Origin: Isotricha intestinalis
Lineage: Eukaryota > Ciliophora > Litostomatea > Vestibuliferida > Isotrichidae
Assembly: GCA_023807065.1 (NCBI GenBank)
Contig: JAJJLU010004237.1
Coordinates: 1-16,223, forward strand
Direction of reading: 5' to 3'
DNA length: 16,223 nucleotides
Shown: positions 12,001 to 16,223 of the stretch, one piece after another
Position numbering within the stretch: the stretch's first letter is position 1
Layout: each line of letters opens with the position of its first letter
Notes under the pieces: generated by a model
The model's input: the letters and a program-made list of their open reading frames with translations, nothing else
Databases searched by the model: none
Told to the model about the DNA's origin: nothing
Made by a program: the position numbers and the translations under genes

Positions 12001-12017
12001 TCTGGTTTCTCTGACAT
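1..12017 (-). CDS. RNF213-type giant AAA+ E3 ubiquitin ligase homologue with VWA domain, 3'-partial
   Basis: One uninterrupted frame of 4005 codons reads from the ATG at 12017 to the left edge. An in-frame TGA lies upstream at 12057-12059 with no ATG between, so the start is firm. Family signatures appear in RNF213 order: LLYG (about residues 1431-1434), a stalk motif ILICSKETT around C1563, a degenerate P-loop CGLGKS (1724-1729), GETGCGKT (2326-2333) with WVFFDEIN (2384-2391), GKPGTGKS (2679-2686) with FDELGLAEKSP (D2765, E2766), GISNYSLDAAKVNRA (2798-2812), FHGNRDFYNIIK (2914-2925), ILQNL (about 3138-3142) and NRLEK (3204-3208). Animal RNF213 is a cytosolic mechanoenzyme and ubiquitin ligase with a dynein-like AAA core. 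Its RING and later domains would follow just beyond this edge, so ligase activity cannot be judged here. A VWA domain interrupts the core at about 2044-2235. Lys/Glu/Asp-rich linkers are frequent, and there is no signal peptide. Family assignment is strong; one-to-one orthology is not shown. Confidence 0.93.
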   Translation of the reverse strand, partial: MSEKPEEEVVKEVSTIHGQQSDESKANDKDVYLIILRPSEEKIDFTGLKYESKNKIKPLIAFQKRIDKEDKTYLEEIVFKFKKKGKKKESTESTKYAITFFEGDHTYDITFSLKDECFVYQPNLKTGNKFLDNILKEPIKQNIVPLFNKLNIFLEALDKNNETKKEKKLYEDTIALYKDKKEFSLLITLFLKIYEKNKDLCDKLIKIFYNINEEENNDRLNDLQNNLKSFQEIYSKAKDIIEKNNYNPIHFYGVLFCYLHYYDKANFPNIIEDFSKGNSDILYEILIQYYSHFTNPLKQKKEFYDKFIKYALKKEKELKIFKRILNYVEDIETFLFIINSNIEQIFKKYDKLKIDPIKMTANLKLVKYKIDKTKKVGTTDKIENTINEDSDDNDDNDDNDDNDNEDNTKRMEKNTNILNECGTITELIEKIIEFSHKEKILAIYMKSTFWINLIKEYNIPDWENIRNCHNLRNLYKKYNKLINTLYGESAKDPKKSKGDGNDIKSDINRYYERDEFAFMLNKNIKDFFANNSKKITNAEILGTVAKYNPYFSIKDEEDKKKYKNNKETYIFDYIDFSRTTDSFIGTFQNLQFEIMFEEIITDYINKITGKIKDIQTFGNIIKLIKVERIKEQKQKDYFRILEEKYKLRIKNDIKLIKDKDQELQNAIKIIAEFVSKLFLFEKNTRFLKEEISTLDEEIKSLIYIELITTYKDKIYEDQKNCIYDIYLEKMDTKEGRTNITKLVKNLKDDDRKFFIYEKLLEKCQFSKEDFFSNVENYKIQTLCLLMEELNKESIEEDKKKKKEDQKDEEKDKNNGIKLNILSQQGNKHAKDLETILDDILKNLDRGLISKKDLEKFLNIKKYQNPLKTETDETKKVKEEKEEKKSEKKNDNDDESGKYVRDKLELITLLLENYDPNKKYAEYKSNIKKINEKVEILKFIKDSLMIFHRNLYNEEIKKITNILEEIENSSIQKFKMEETRKTIESLEGHMPLCQEIKKVKDFLLFKKIFDNAQGTNQAELFADATKKLSGLKESFKKNSSNIESIFNDPNYVNTFKDIKEELGRKSESKSKDFIDQMIDYFNIKSQEAINDLKMIINSKKYEMIVKSIKYFFDNIDNIDNISGKKLILPGNIILSEMDLKTLKITLDDLKRNNIYDHEQISPYYRVFTSIYEKKEAIDFLISKLNTDTKELGNKLKDKLDPTNRSISIKDIDDTIDCLNHFKAFINYDSSGIINYIKDLKEEQIKQFESFSKKFGSIIELDTKNEKDPFKEVYDIIQDASLLFHLDNEDFGYNIDGKFIRINNIEELIKLKNKINIQPQKKIKENEEKKNETKEEKEEKEKDPFEIKCDKLLFFKNIITNLEIIYDKINILRTKGFNLPIVINIAIKYPKISYKLNNKEKEFNKIKDYLFKVKNDYENQLNIFYENEKYLRLLYGKFFRKVKQHQEGNYEIPETLRYILNKPSNKDKIKDGELSSLSLGDDYEEQFHDHTQKVFNSISKYLISLFKNNDLDFNKHYENMKIKEENKYKGISIKKCEKKSTGQYILSLFIKIIGILPISQNILICSKETTIEEIQSFLYRAILCEYNTLFTIEILDSFSNFQHNKMYSYIDKLLSIKLEKYKKKNKDNKIKDIDKSKSRDYLDSYIVFVYKDLENEFAFITELEKYTKKNEKKKENYSETPSTSILTDNEKKMGDLNISSISFQSIKSIQDNDMINNIIVISSDICGLGKSFKIKKMIKEEKKIYYPFPLGGKLTKNVIYQKISNLFKKIKKEAKNMKKEVTQKDKNDKDKKDEEYSEFNNVAIHLDLIETKETSLINEFLFSFLITKFYTNNEDIIYIPNNIKIYIEVPNSFEDYLTKFGVLNAFNRLNITLSESKKNETNNITNIPMLPLELEPEIRNKFKILNGFENDEEIEKFIKDNFNSINIKEYSYHQVQTFINLYISQFESFNSKLKFQNYIGEDTTPECIKYFAESSKYFTNGGFAKLIMEKKKVNDIFELCLDAYENDLSKAKFDTPLIFYNKEKKSFIFEKLPDISEEKETDNKKVDICFVIDGTGSMKKEIQAAKDYVIKIFKDLKGKYKENDFQFGAVFYRDKVYTKKDYDEYYPLTNKIEEELQSNISKVRPYSGGGDYAEDWAGGYELALNKMNWRNGIKLIIHICDDGAHGEQFTKNDPFYHEGEKLIREIKECVNKNINIIGLKIGKRPEKSFQKISEIYNDYKNTCKDNGQIIDVYKFDGRKTDTVSENFYNLVMQGAHQVINPSYKYLKRLKDILYLPNDLEKDIDNNKSLLSILEKGSTDNYVITDDNYKKMILLIYRIKANIPVIIMGETGCGKTSLIKKLSQILNNGEELVEIININPAITDEEIINKMKKMNEEAKKLEKKELWVFFDEINTCLSLSLLTEIFINRTFNGEKLEDNIRLVGACNPYRKRKELIERCGLTREDDEDDQLVYKVEQLPQSLLYYVFSFGSLRDDDEKKYIRSIIHILFNQDEEKLRELTTDAISKCHIFLRKSFGDDPSIVSLREIARFKTCVEFFIDYFPKKNDQKNNLDDETIKLYKIKSIICSIYLCYYIRLTNDDKRGKFDALLQKTLLQIVNVHNKEQDEEETRADLKAKIKYERLSQELREKKFEKFSDLLKIEEEFLLEQIELDKGIGKNQLLKENLFLLFLAVVTKIPLIIVGKPGTGKSLSAQLILNSMRGKYSKPKDGKKSFFTKYPQINQIYFQGSESNTPENVEELFKKANDLYKNYKINNNNNNSVPIYMILFDELGLAEKSPSNPLKVLHSKLEYGGKTEGTCFIGISNYSLDAAKVNRALNLSVPNLEDKLEQLKSTSKSIVESVSDDIYNNNLIFDILARAYNRYKYYLNFMKEMVALKQYDKQCKKLNKHLKGKSYGEIKTEQEFIKILKKDKTIKSEFHGNRDFYNIIKGVAIEGSRLSSISDEKQIVPIINNFIERNFGGISYDIDIDFNLDFDDIKLEMKTLKEKILNEKINLNKDKGRRGEDDDEDEKKNKNEDTNIKVTSVFLFKKIYNEACTLEKPKENENINGKIYQIPNDYLDKYDLNRCINDNINDNNSRYLLLEIKSNIAPLINQIIRAQSSYRKDIDTIIGSPFPDDNNSDYKAKKVNEIQNFASQEDKLIILQNLDPIQPYLYDLYNKNYKVIDDQKFVRICLENFSEQLTPVDDSFIIIVLVDRRFVNKVDMAFLNRLEKMQISFKDLLDKKQKDLIQNIQEEARLKEEIKERNKFNYNLNNLLINCTEQDIGGLVYYLFLEAKKETIKENIIKDKIYTKISNLLPQDIIVILPEGNPIKKKYYDKKKYYNFNQYMKALNAKDKDLANYKISIIYTFSNIANIIEGYHNDNEFMISAINTEEKLKTSIDDIKTKNEAEQKQLPILIRFEDYHSNKIQFITDYINNYCKEDEYHYIFIIYLHRDFSFEKKQRIHSIPNIYNNINQLFIDNLEGPDITLKNLITKDVKDIMFSAEVFRNLDKEFKDTLTAFVYEKIAEKNKKILEQNSKISDLLFNLNPKYEEKNNINEENYSKEIINYMLYIDPDFKNKIIEKAKELIEMDTEAQGDCNSLVNKIFEENYVNKNKIDIISCILDYIKEKVFAKYLKLIFNELEDNNLLTTLLEINNDNSCKLDKNDKGSRPDNSKIIKELETKFLKEIKVDNDKKYEPKFLSNYKVPGFYRFYKTLSDYLTKDINTEFLNKEKKLRDIDLNEDPKPNISKELEDFHEKEEELLKKVLEKIEKDIIYFDLINKITPDLILQDYITFYLEKYLGIYSKPFYNIISLLLFMRFSNERNIVKENIENPLNIVIIKIMWIESNRNYIEDIMKAFELGKDIINDNEGSIFYQKIFDTINDKENPINYIENNDRYEHMREINECFYDFLAGLCLSATTNDMNKMELSLGSYCGILKDIYKIIKNINDDLYTYLNELYIIDELTKIIDYNPNTQKKIIEEIRNNLTENAIIIQKNQPNKNTKLIENFKDMNEKIKQIKNEQTKVKY
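1668..2780 (-). other. AAA5/AAA6-type conserved region of the RNF213-like protein
   Basis: Residues about 3080-3450. The region keeps the family blocks 'LQNL...LYD..N..Y', a strand before RRFV, and NRLEK (3204-3208). Later comes LPILIRFEDYHSNKIQF (around residue 3396), followed by a hydrophobic strand, YHYIFIIYLHR, as in RNF213. No P-loop is seen, which fits the inactive AAA5 and AAA6 of the family. The hinge to the ubiquitin-ligase module follows. Residues 3450-4005 are helical, Lys/Glu/Ile-rich and lack a RING-type Cys/His array. Confidence 0.75.
3243..4100 (-). other. AAA4-type ATPase module of the RNF213-like protein
   Basis: Residues about 2640-2925. Walker A is GKPGTGKS (2679-2686). 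Walker B is ILFDELGLAEKSPSNPLK with D2765 and E2766, which is close to the family hallmark 'DE.GLAE.SP..PLK.LH'. Sensor 1 is GISNYSLDAAKVNRA (N2801, R2811). The module ends with FHGNRDFYNIIK (2914-2925), matching the 'F.G.RD.Y.LIK' block of RNF213. The catalytic residues are intact. Together with the preceding module, this gives two likely active ATPase sites 353 residues apart. Confidence 0.9.
4338..5180 (-). other. AAA3-type ATPase module of the RNF213-like protein
   Basis: Residues about 2280-2560. Walker A is GETGCGKT (2326-2333) after the strand IPVIIM. Walker B is WVFFDEINTC with D2388 and E2389. A sensor-1-like strand, IRLVGACNPYRKRK, follows, with the Asn of CNPYR in the expected place. 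All key nucleotide-binding and hydrolysis residues are present, as in the active third AAA unit of RNF213, so ATP hydrolysis is expected. Confidence 0.88.
5313..5888 (-). other. von Willebrand factor A (VWA) domain inside the AAA core
   Basis: Residues about 2044-2235. The first strand and MIDAS loop read CFVIDGTGSM, with D2051, T2053 and S2055 matching a DxTxS variant of the metal-binding DxSxS motif. The later loop GGGDYAED (D2129) matches the GGGD.PE-type loop of cytosolic VWA domains and is followed by a helix, WAGGYELAL. Then come a strand (LIIHICDDGAHG) and a strand (INIIGLKIG), in the usual VWA order. VWA domains bind protein partners through a divalent cation. Here the domain lies between the degenerate AAA module and the first canonical one, so it probably protrudes from the ring. 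Its partner is unknown. Confidence 0.85.
6378..6890 (-). other. Degenerate AAA module (AAA1/AAA2-like) of the RNF213-like protein
   Basis: Residues about 1710-1880. A hydrophobic strand, NIIVISS, leads into DICGLGKS (1722-1729). This keeps the Lys-Ser of a Walker A motif (K1728, S1729) but has Asp where the first Gly belongs. A Walker-B-like strand, VAIHLDLIE, follows with D1805, but there is no DE pair. In RNF213 the early AAA modules are likewise non-catalytic, so this is most likely structural. Nucleotide binding cannot be excluded because the P-loop Lys is kept. Confidence 0.65.
6891..12017 (-). other. N-terminal stalk of the RNF213-like protein (residues 1-1709)
   Basis: This is the long, mostly helical arm before the AAA core. 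It is rich in Lys, Glu, Asp, Asn and Ile. Charged low-complexity runs occur near residues 391-402, 793-806 (EDKKKKKEDQK), 873-893 and 1322-1340. Between them are ordered-looking helical segments. Near the end, a block typical of the family contains LLYG (1431-1434) and ILICSKETT around C1563, which resembles the family's conserved 'LLC..TT.EE' stretch just before the AAA ring. The start MSEKPEEEVVKE is acidic and non-hydrophobic, so a cytosolic location is likely. No enzyme motif is visible in the first 1400 residues. Confidence 0.7.
10812..10847 (-). repeat. 9-bp tandem repeat encoding (DDN)x4
   Basis: Four exact copies of the 9-mer attatcatc (plus-strand reading) lie in frame inside the giant gene. 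They encode Asp-Asp-Asn four times at residues 391-402, flanked by further Asp, Asn and Glu. The unit is a multiple of three, so copy-number change would not break the frame. It forms an acidic, probably disordered linker in the stalk. Confidence 0.9.
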
Positions 12018-12072
12018 AAGATTTATATTAAATATATTTTTTCTCTGAGCTTTTATTCAAAAAAATAGTTAA

Positions 12073-12081
12073 GGGGCCAAT
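12073..12081. promoter_or_regulatory. GC-rich element GGGGCCAAT upstream of the giant gene
   Basis: In spacer DNA that is almost purely A+T, GGGGCCAAT stands alone about 55-65 bases upstream of the giant gene's ATG. It contains a CCAAT pentamer on the plus strand, inverted relative to the gene. The isolation and position suggest a core-promoter or transcription-factor site. No start-site data support it, and the organism's promoter motifs are unknown. Confidence 0.3.
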
Positions 12082-12385
12082 TTAATTGATTTTTTTTATT
12101 TTAGGAATATTTTTTTTTTTTTATTTTTTTAATATTATTTATTTAAGTTTTAATATTTTAATTTTTGTAATTTGGAATGAGAATATAGATATTAGAGAAT
12201 GGACACATTATACCCATAAAATATATATTTTTTTATTTCATTTCATTATATTTTTCTTGAAGCCATTAGAAAAAAAATTTTTTAAAAATATCATTTAAAT
12301 AAAGATGATTGTCCTCCTGATTATTGTTTAAATAATAAAAAAGATGAAACATTAGTTGGATATACTTTAGATGGTTTAGATTTAA
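12082..12385. other. A+T-rich spacer with a possible short plus-strand coding remnant
   Basis: There is no intact gene here. A T-rich tract covers about 12090-12160. From 12298 to about 12385 the plus strand reads a protein-like string with DDCPPDYC and then ETLVGYTLDGLDLI. It has no start codon and no recognised family. It then runs into the antisense of the next feature. A plus frame from 12086 to 12298 is mostly Phe/Ile from T-rich DNA and is not credible as a whole, although its middle (NENIDIREWTHYTHK) is less biased. Both pieces may be scraps of one lost gene. Confidence 0.35.
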
Positions 12386-13108
12386 TCATTTATCATTTTC
12401 TGTTAGAAGATTTAATATTTGAAAATTTTGAAAAGAATATTCAAAAGCATTTAAAAAGTTTCTCATAGTTGTTTTATTTAAAAAACAATTATCTTCTAAA
12501 AATAAAACTGAAATAAATAAATAAATTTGATTTATAAAAAATTTATTTATATCTTTATTATTCCAACTATTAATAAATAGTTCAAATTCATTTCTTAAAC
12601 AAAATGTAATAAAATAATAAGATATTAATTTTTTATTAAATAAATGAAAAACTTTTACATTCTTCCATTCTTTTAACATTTCATCATATATTTTTTAAAA
12701 TAATTTAAATATTTTCTTTTAATATCTTTAATATAATTATTATCACATTCTAAGAAAAAATCACCAATTATTTTTTCTTTTATTCTTCCATTATCATCAT
12801 TTTTATTTTTATTTGCTTGTTTTTTTCAAATATTGATTCTTTACTTGTTTCCTTTGTAAAATAATGACATTTATTTTCACTTATTGTATTATATTTTCAT
12901 TTATGTTTAAAACTAATCTTATTTGAAATTTCAAAATCTTATTTTCATTATTTATACTTTCGTTTAAAAATTGAGAAAGAGTGTCTTTTGGGGTTTCAAT
13001 AAAACTTAATTTTCCTTTATTTATTTTATTATTATTGCTTTGTTCAACTAAATATTTTACCATTATATCAATTTCATTTGAAACTGTATTTTTTGTCTTT
13101 TCTTCCAT
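12386..13108 (-). pseudogene. Decayed gene of unknown function, three frame-shifted segments
   Basis: Three minus-strand segments read like one broken protein. The first runs from the ATG at 13108 to the TAA at 12881-12883 (75 residues, starting MEEKTKNTVSNEIDI, polar and Lys/Asn/Glu-rich). The second has no start and covers about 12815-12680, containing IGDFFLECDNNYIKDIKRKY. The third is 12679-12386 (97 residues, starting MLKEWKNVKVFHLF and ending LLTENDK). The second joins the third through a frame change next to 12680, where the sense of both sides continues. I recognise no domain. The segments could instead be exons of a spliced gene, but the junctions are too tight for an intron at 12680. 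Confidence 0.45.
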
Positions 13109-13245
13109 TTAAAAGATTATTAATTCATATAAAAAAAAATATGGATGATTTTATATAAAAAAAATAATACTTCATAAAATTAAAATATTAGACAATTTTA
13201 ATAATGAATTTTTCAAAATATAAATCGAAATGCTAAACTATAACG

Positions 13246-14428
13246 ATGATTCAGTATCAAAGAGCAAAAGATAATTATTTATCAAAAGACTATCAAAAAG
13301 CACTATTATACATAATGAAGCATTTAAAATTATATCCAAATAGCTTTGAATCTCTTTTATTAAAATCAAAAATAGGTTTAAAAAATTTTCCAAAAAGTAT
13401 TCAAACATTTAAAAAGTGTTTAAGATTAAATTCAAAATGTATAGAAGCAATATATGGTCAAGCAAAATGTTTTAAAGAATTAGAATTTTATAATGAACCA
13501 ATGTCGAAATATAAAAAAATACTTGAATTTGAACCAAAAGCAAAAATATATAACAGTATAGCTGCATGTTTATATTATATGGGAAATAAAGAAGAAGCAA
13601 TATGTCAATACTGCAATTCAAATAAATCCAAATTATACTCCTGCTTATTATAATAAAGGAATTTGTTTAAGTAATTTAGATAGAAAAGAAGATGCTATTT
13701 CACAATATAATAAAGCAATTGAATTAAATAATAATTATGTTAATGCTTATTTTCAAAGAGGTTATTGTTATTATTCTTTAGGAAAATTTAAAGAAGCTAA
13801 TTTTAGAAATGAATAAAGTGATTGAATTAGATAATAATTATCCTCAAGCTTATTTTGAAAGAAGAAGTTGTTATATTAAATTAGAAAGATTTGATGAAGC
13901 TATTTTAGAACAAAAATAATATTAAATTAATCCTCTTTTTATTAATGCATTTTTTCAAAGAGGTTTTTGTTATAGTAAAATGAGAAAATTTAAAGAAGCT
14001 CTTCCAGATTATAAAAAAGCAATTGAATTAGATAATAGTTCACAAGAAAAACATATTTTAGATTAGGTTTATGGTTTATGGAATTAAAACAAAATTCAAA
14101 TGCTATTGAAATGTTTGATAAAGTTATTAAATTAAATCAAACTTTTGTTGATGCATATTATAATAAAGGATTATGTCTTAGTAAATTAGGAAGATTTGAA
14201 GAAGCTATCTTTAAAAGAGGAATGTGTTATTATTTAACTGAAAAATATGAAGATGCTATTAAAGATTTTGATTCTTATATTCATTATTATGAAAAATATA
14301 AACATAAAAAAAGTCTTGATTTTTATGTTATGAGAGCTAATTATTATTTAAAATTAAAAAAAGAAAATGAAGCTATACAAAATTTAGATGAATTTTGTTT
14401 GACAACGATAAAGAACAAATTTGTATAA
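13246..14428 (+). pseudogene. Broken tetratricopeptide-repeat (TPR) gene
   Basis: About eleven tandem repeats of about 34 residues follow the TPR pattern, for example AYYNKGICLSNLDRKEDAIS and AYFQRGYCYYSLGKFKEA. TPR arrays are protein-binding helical solenoids. The first ATG (13246) has an in-frame TAA at 13234. The array is broken repeatedly: a frame change near 13612 (first frame stops at 13651-13653), one extra A near 13799, in-frame TAA at 13917-13919 and 13923-13925, another frame change near 14045-14053, and an in-frame loss of about half a repeat near 14210. The last frame ends at TAA 14426-14428. Repeat phase continues across each break without intervening DNA, so introns do not explain them. 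Repeat identity is clear; functional loss is very likely unless the assembly has errors. Confidence 0.85.
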
Positions 14429-14620
14429 ATTCTTTAAATTAATTTTATTCATCAATTTTTTAAGGAAATTTTTTATTAAGTAGTTTAATATAAATATTAT
14501 TTTTTATTTATATAAAAAATATGTATTTATTTTATTGAAATAAAATTGCCTAAAACATTTATAAAAATTAACAAATAAAATTTATAGGATAAATTGAATT
14601 TTATAATAGATAAAAGGAAG
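14429..14620. other. A+T-rich spacer between two decayed genes
   Basis: There is no open frame of note, no RNA gene and no repeat beyond simple A/T runs. It probably holds the old 3' and 5' flanks of the neighbouring pseudogenes. Confidence 0.6.
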
Positions 14621-15294
14621 ATGGAACTTGTTGAAAACAGATATTTTATAAATAATAAAAATATTCCAATAATAAATTTATTTTATAGAGAATCAAGAAT
14701 ATTTATAGAATCCAATTGTCATAAAGGTAGTAATATTAATTCTTTAAATGAATTTTTACTTTATATTATCCTTTGATAAAATTTACTCAAAATTTTATTT
14801 TTTGTAATCAATGTTTATTAAGGTTTTTCACTATAATAAGCCATATTTTTATACAAATTTTTGTGAAATATGTAATAATTTTTATTGTTCACATAAAATA
14901 GGATTTGCTGGTCATAATTAAAAACTTATTGAAGTAATTTATCCAAAAAAAAAGAGTTTATTTTTCCATTATGCCCAAAGTGTAATGGTGTATGGAAATT
15001 AATGAATTTTTTTGTGGGAATGTAAAATTTTCTAATAATTATTTATTGGATATTATGAATTCTTATCAAAAACATTTAAATCAATTAAATGAAATGAAAA
15101 TTTTTTTAATTCATTAGAGAATTAAAAATTATTTTTATATACATCCATTTTATGAACATTTTATGAGAATGAATTATTTAGAAATTTTATTATGTGAAAA
15201 TTTAATGAAAACATATAAATTTTTTAGAAAAAAAAAAATCAAATGTATTATCCTATTCTTCAAAATATTAAAAATATTTTTAATTTTAAAATGA
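14621..15294 (+). pseudogene. Decayed Cys/His-rich gene resembling a B-box zinc-finger protein
   Basis: Protein sense passes through several frames. It starts at the ATG 14621 (MELVENRYFI). It continues as LNEFLLYYPLIKF after a shift near 14755-14770 and reaches FCNQC (C-x2-C, 14803-14814). Another shift leads to CEICNNFYCSH (cysteines at 14862, 14871 and 14886, His at 14892) and then FAGHN, a stop at 14919-14921, and KLIEVI. A further shift gives LCPKC (C-x2-C, 14972-14983). Another gives DIMNSYQKHLNQLNEMK up to TAG 15115-15117. The same frame then stays open to TGA 15292-15294 with YFYIHPFYEHFMRMNYLE. The C-x2-C-x4-C-x-H...H spacing followed by KLIE is typical of B-box fingers. A helical tail like that of B-box/coiled-coil proteins follows. 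Function is not predictable. Confidence 0.6.
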
Positions 15295-15696
15295 AAAAAA
15301 TACTCATTAAATTTTTAATTTTGAAGAAAAACTTTATTAATTATTCAAAAAATTTTCTTTAAATTTTTATTTTTAATAAAAATCTTATTGTTTTTTTATT
15401 GAAAAAACTAACTCATTATCACTTATTTGTTTAAAAAATAATTTATAGAAAAAAAATAATATATTAATTTAAGATTTCAGAATGATAATATTTAATAATT
15501 ATCAAAAAATTAATTTTCATTAATCTTAAAATATTAATTTATAATCTTTATTTATTTATTATAACCCTTTCTTTTAATTCATTGAAATAAAAAGCCAAAC
15601 AATTTAAAACTAAAAATAAATAATAATATATACAAAAATATATTTTTATAAATTTATCCCTTAATTAATTAATTAAAAAAATAAAAACAATATTCA
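15295..15696. other. A+T-rich intergenic spacer, probable promoter side of the TPR gene
   Basis: No gene, tRNA or clear repeat array is seen. The sequence is a mixture of A and T runs. A short ttaa run (about 15660-15675) and an A-rich stretch lie directly before the ATG at 15697. The spacer probably contains the promoter and 5' untranslated region of the downstream gene, but no specific element can be named. Confidence 0.55.
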
Positions 15697-16223
15697 ATGT
15701 CCAATCCCCAAAATTCCTCATCTCCTTCATCTTTACCTTTATTTCTCCCCGAAAATCAAGTAGACCTTTACATCGAAAAACTAGATAAAAAACTCCAAAA
15801 ACTTTCCAAAACCGAAAAAATATCATATCTTCAAAGAGAAATAGAAAACATACAATCTAAACAAGGAAATCGTTCAGAAATATTATTTAAATTAACTCAA
15901 AAATATATTAATCTCCAAAAATCAAATGCTGATATATTATTCATTAATAAAAAATACGAAGAAGCTTTAAATATATATAAAATGTGTTTAAGACATACTG
16001 AACCTTTACCAGGAAGTGAATGGACAAAATATGAAAGTTGGTCTAAGCAAAGAATTGCTTTAATGAATGATATTGCGATTACTTATGAAAAATTAAATAA
16101 AATTGAACAAGCTATTGAATATATTAGATTAGGAATTAATTTAGAAGAAACTTGTGGAAATGAAGGAGATTATGAATGGAAGTATAATGGAATATTTTAT
16201 TCTGCTGGAAAGCAATTAATGGT
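15697..16223 (+). CDS. TPR-type helical repeat protein, 3'-partial
   Basis: 175 codons are visible before the right edge. The ATG at 15697 is preceded by an in-frame TAA at 15682-15684 with no other ATG, so the start is sound. The first 20 residues are Ser/Pro/Asn-rich and probably disordered. Residues 21-75 form a charged, coiled-coil-like helix (VDLYIEKLDKKLQKLSK). TPR-like pairs follow: residues about 77-100 (ADILFINKKYEEALNIYKMC) and about 120-150 (ALMNDIAITYEKLNKIEQAIEYI), with Y, A and L at TPR positions. The spacing between repeats is longer than 34 residues, closer to kinesin-light-chain or anaphase-promoting-complex style TPRs than to the neighbouring broken array. It probably serves as a protein-binding scaffold. 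The exact family is not recognised. No frame lesions are seen. Confidence 0.8.
   Translation, partial: MSNPQNSSSPSSLPLFLPENQVDLYIEKLDKKLQKLSKTEKISYLQREIENIQSKQGNRSEILFKLTQKYINLQKSNADILFINKKYEEALNIYKMCLRHTEPLPGSEWTKYESWSKQRIALMNDIAITYEKLNKIEQAIEYIRLGINLEETCGNEGDYEWKYNGIFYSAGKQLM

Noticed and set aside
12086..12298. A 70-residue plus-strand protein starting at 12086.
   Set aside because: Most of it is Phe/Ile from T-rich DNA, it has no family resemblance, and it overlaps the promoter side of the giant gene. Only its middle might be a coding scrap.
13246..14428. A spliced TPR gene with introns at the frame changes.
   Set aside because: Repeat phase continues with no extra sequence between frames, leaving no room for introns with splice borders.
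14594..14620. Start of the right-hand zinc-finger remnant at 14594.
   Set aside because: The codon there is TTG. In a eukaryote the first ATG of that frame, at 14621, is the better start.
13917..14921. A ciliate-type code with TAA as glutamine, suggested by TAA at 13917, 13923 and 14919, where a Gln would fit (the last in GHN-stop-KLIEV).
   Set aside because: The 4005-codon frame and the 175-codon frame contain no in-frame TAA or TAG and write Gln as CAA or CAG. The stops occur only in segments that also carry frameshifts.
12018..15696. tRNA, rRNA, CRISPR, insertion sequence or other mobile element in the gene-poor part.
   Set aside because: No tRNA-like arms, repeat-spacer array, transposase motif or terminal inverted repeats were seen on either strand. 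The simple A/T runs are what the base composition predicts.

Overview
The window looks like nuclear DNA of a very A+T-rich unicellular eukaryote (roughly four-fifths A+T by eye). No bacterial gene organisation or ribosome-binding pattern is visible. The genetic code is the standard one: a reading frame of 4005 codons on the minus strand never uses TAA or TAG, so the in-frame TAA codons in the middle of the window are lesions, not recoded glutamine. No lineage-specific marker is present. Candidates such as Anaeramoeba-like amoebae, parabasalids or other AT-rich protists cannot be separated from sequence alone.

Layout. (1) Positions 12017 down to 1, minus strand: one intron-free giant gene, 5'-complete, running off the left edge. 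It encodes an RNF213-type AAA+ E3 ubiquitin ligase homologue. The family's N-terminal stalk, a degenerate AAA module, the two canonical AAA modules and the conserved block after them are all recognisable. A von Willebrand factor A (VWA) domain with MIDAS-like residues sits between the degenerate module and the first canonical AAA module. The ubiquitin-ligase end of the protein lies outside the window. (2) Positions 12018-12385: A+T-rich promoter-side DNA with one GC-rich element and a possible short coding remnant. (3) Positions 12386-15294: a stretch of gene decay. It holds a broken minus-strand gene of unknown function, a broken plus-strand tetratricopeptide-repeat (TPR) gene, and a broken plus-strand gene with Cys/His pairs resembling a B-box zinc finger. 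(4) Positions 15295-15696: A+T-rich spacer with no visible gene. (5) Position 15697 to the right edge, plus strand: the start of an apparently intact TPR-type protein.

The two intact genes are 3.7 kb apart and both read away from the decayed zone between them. No operon-like relation is expected. RNF213 in animals is a ubiquitin ligase tied to cell-autonomous defence and lipid droplets; carrying that role over to this protist is inference only. The most interesting item is the VWA insertion in the giant AAA+ protein.
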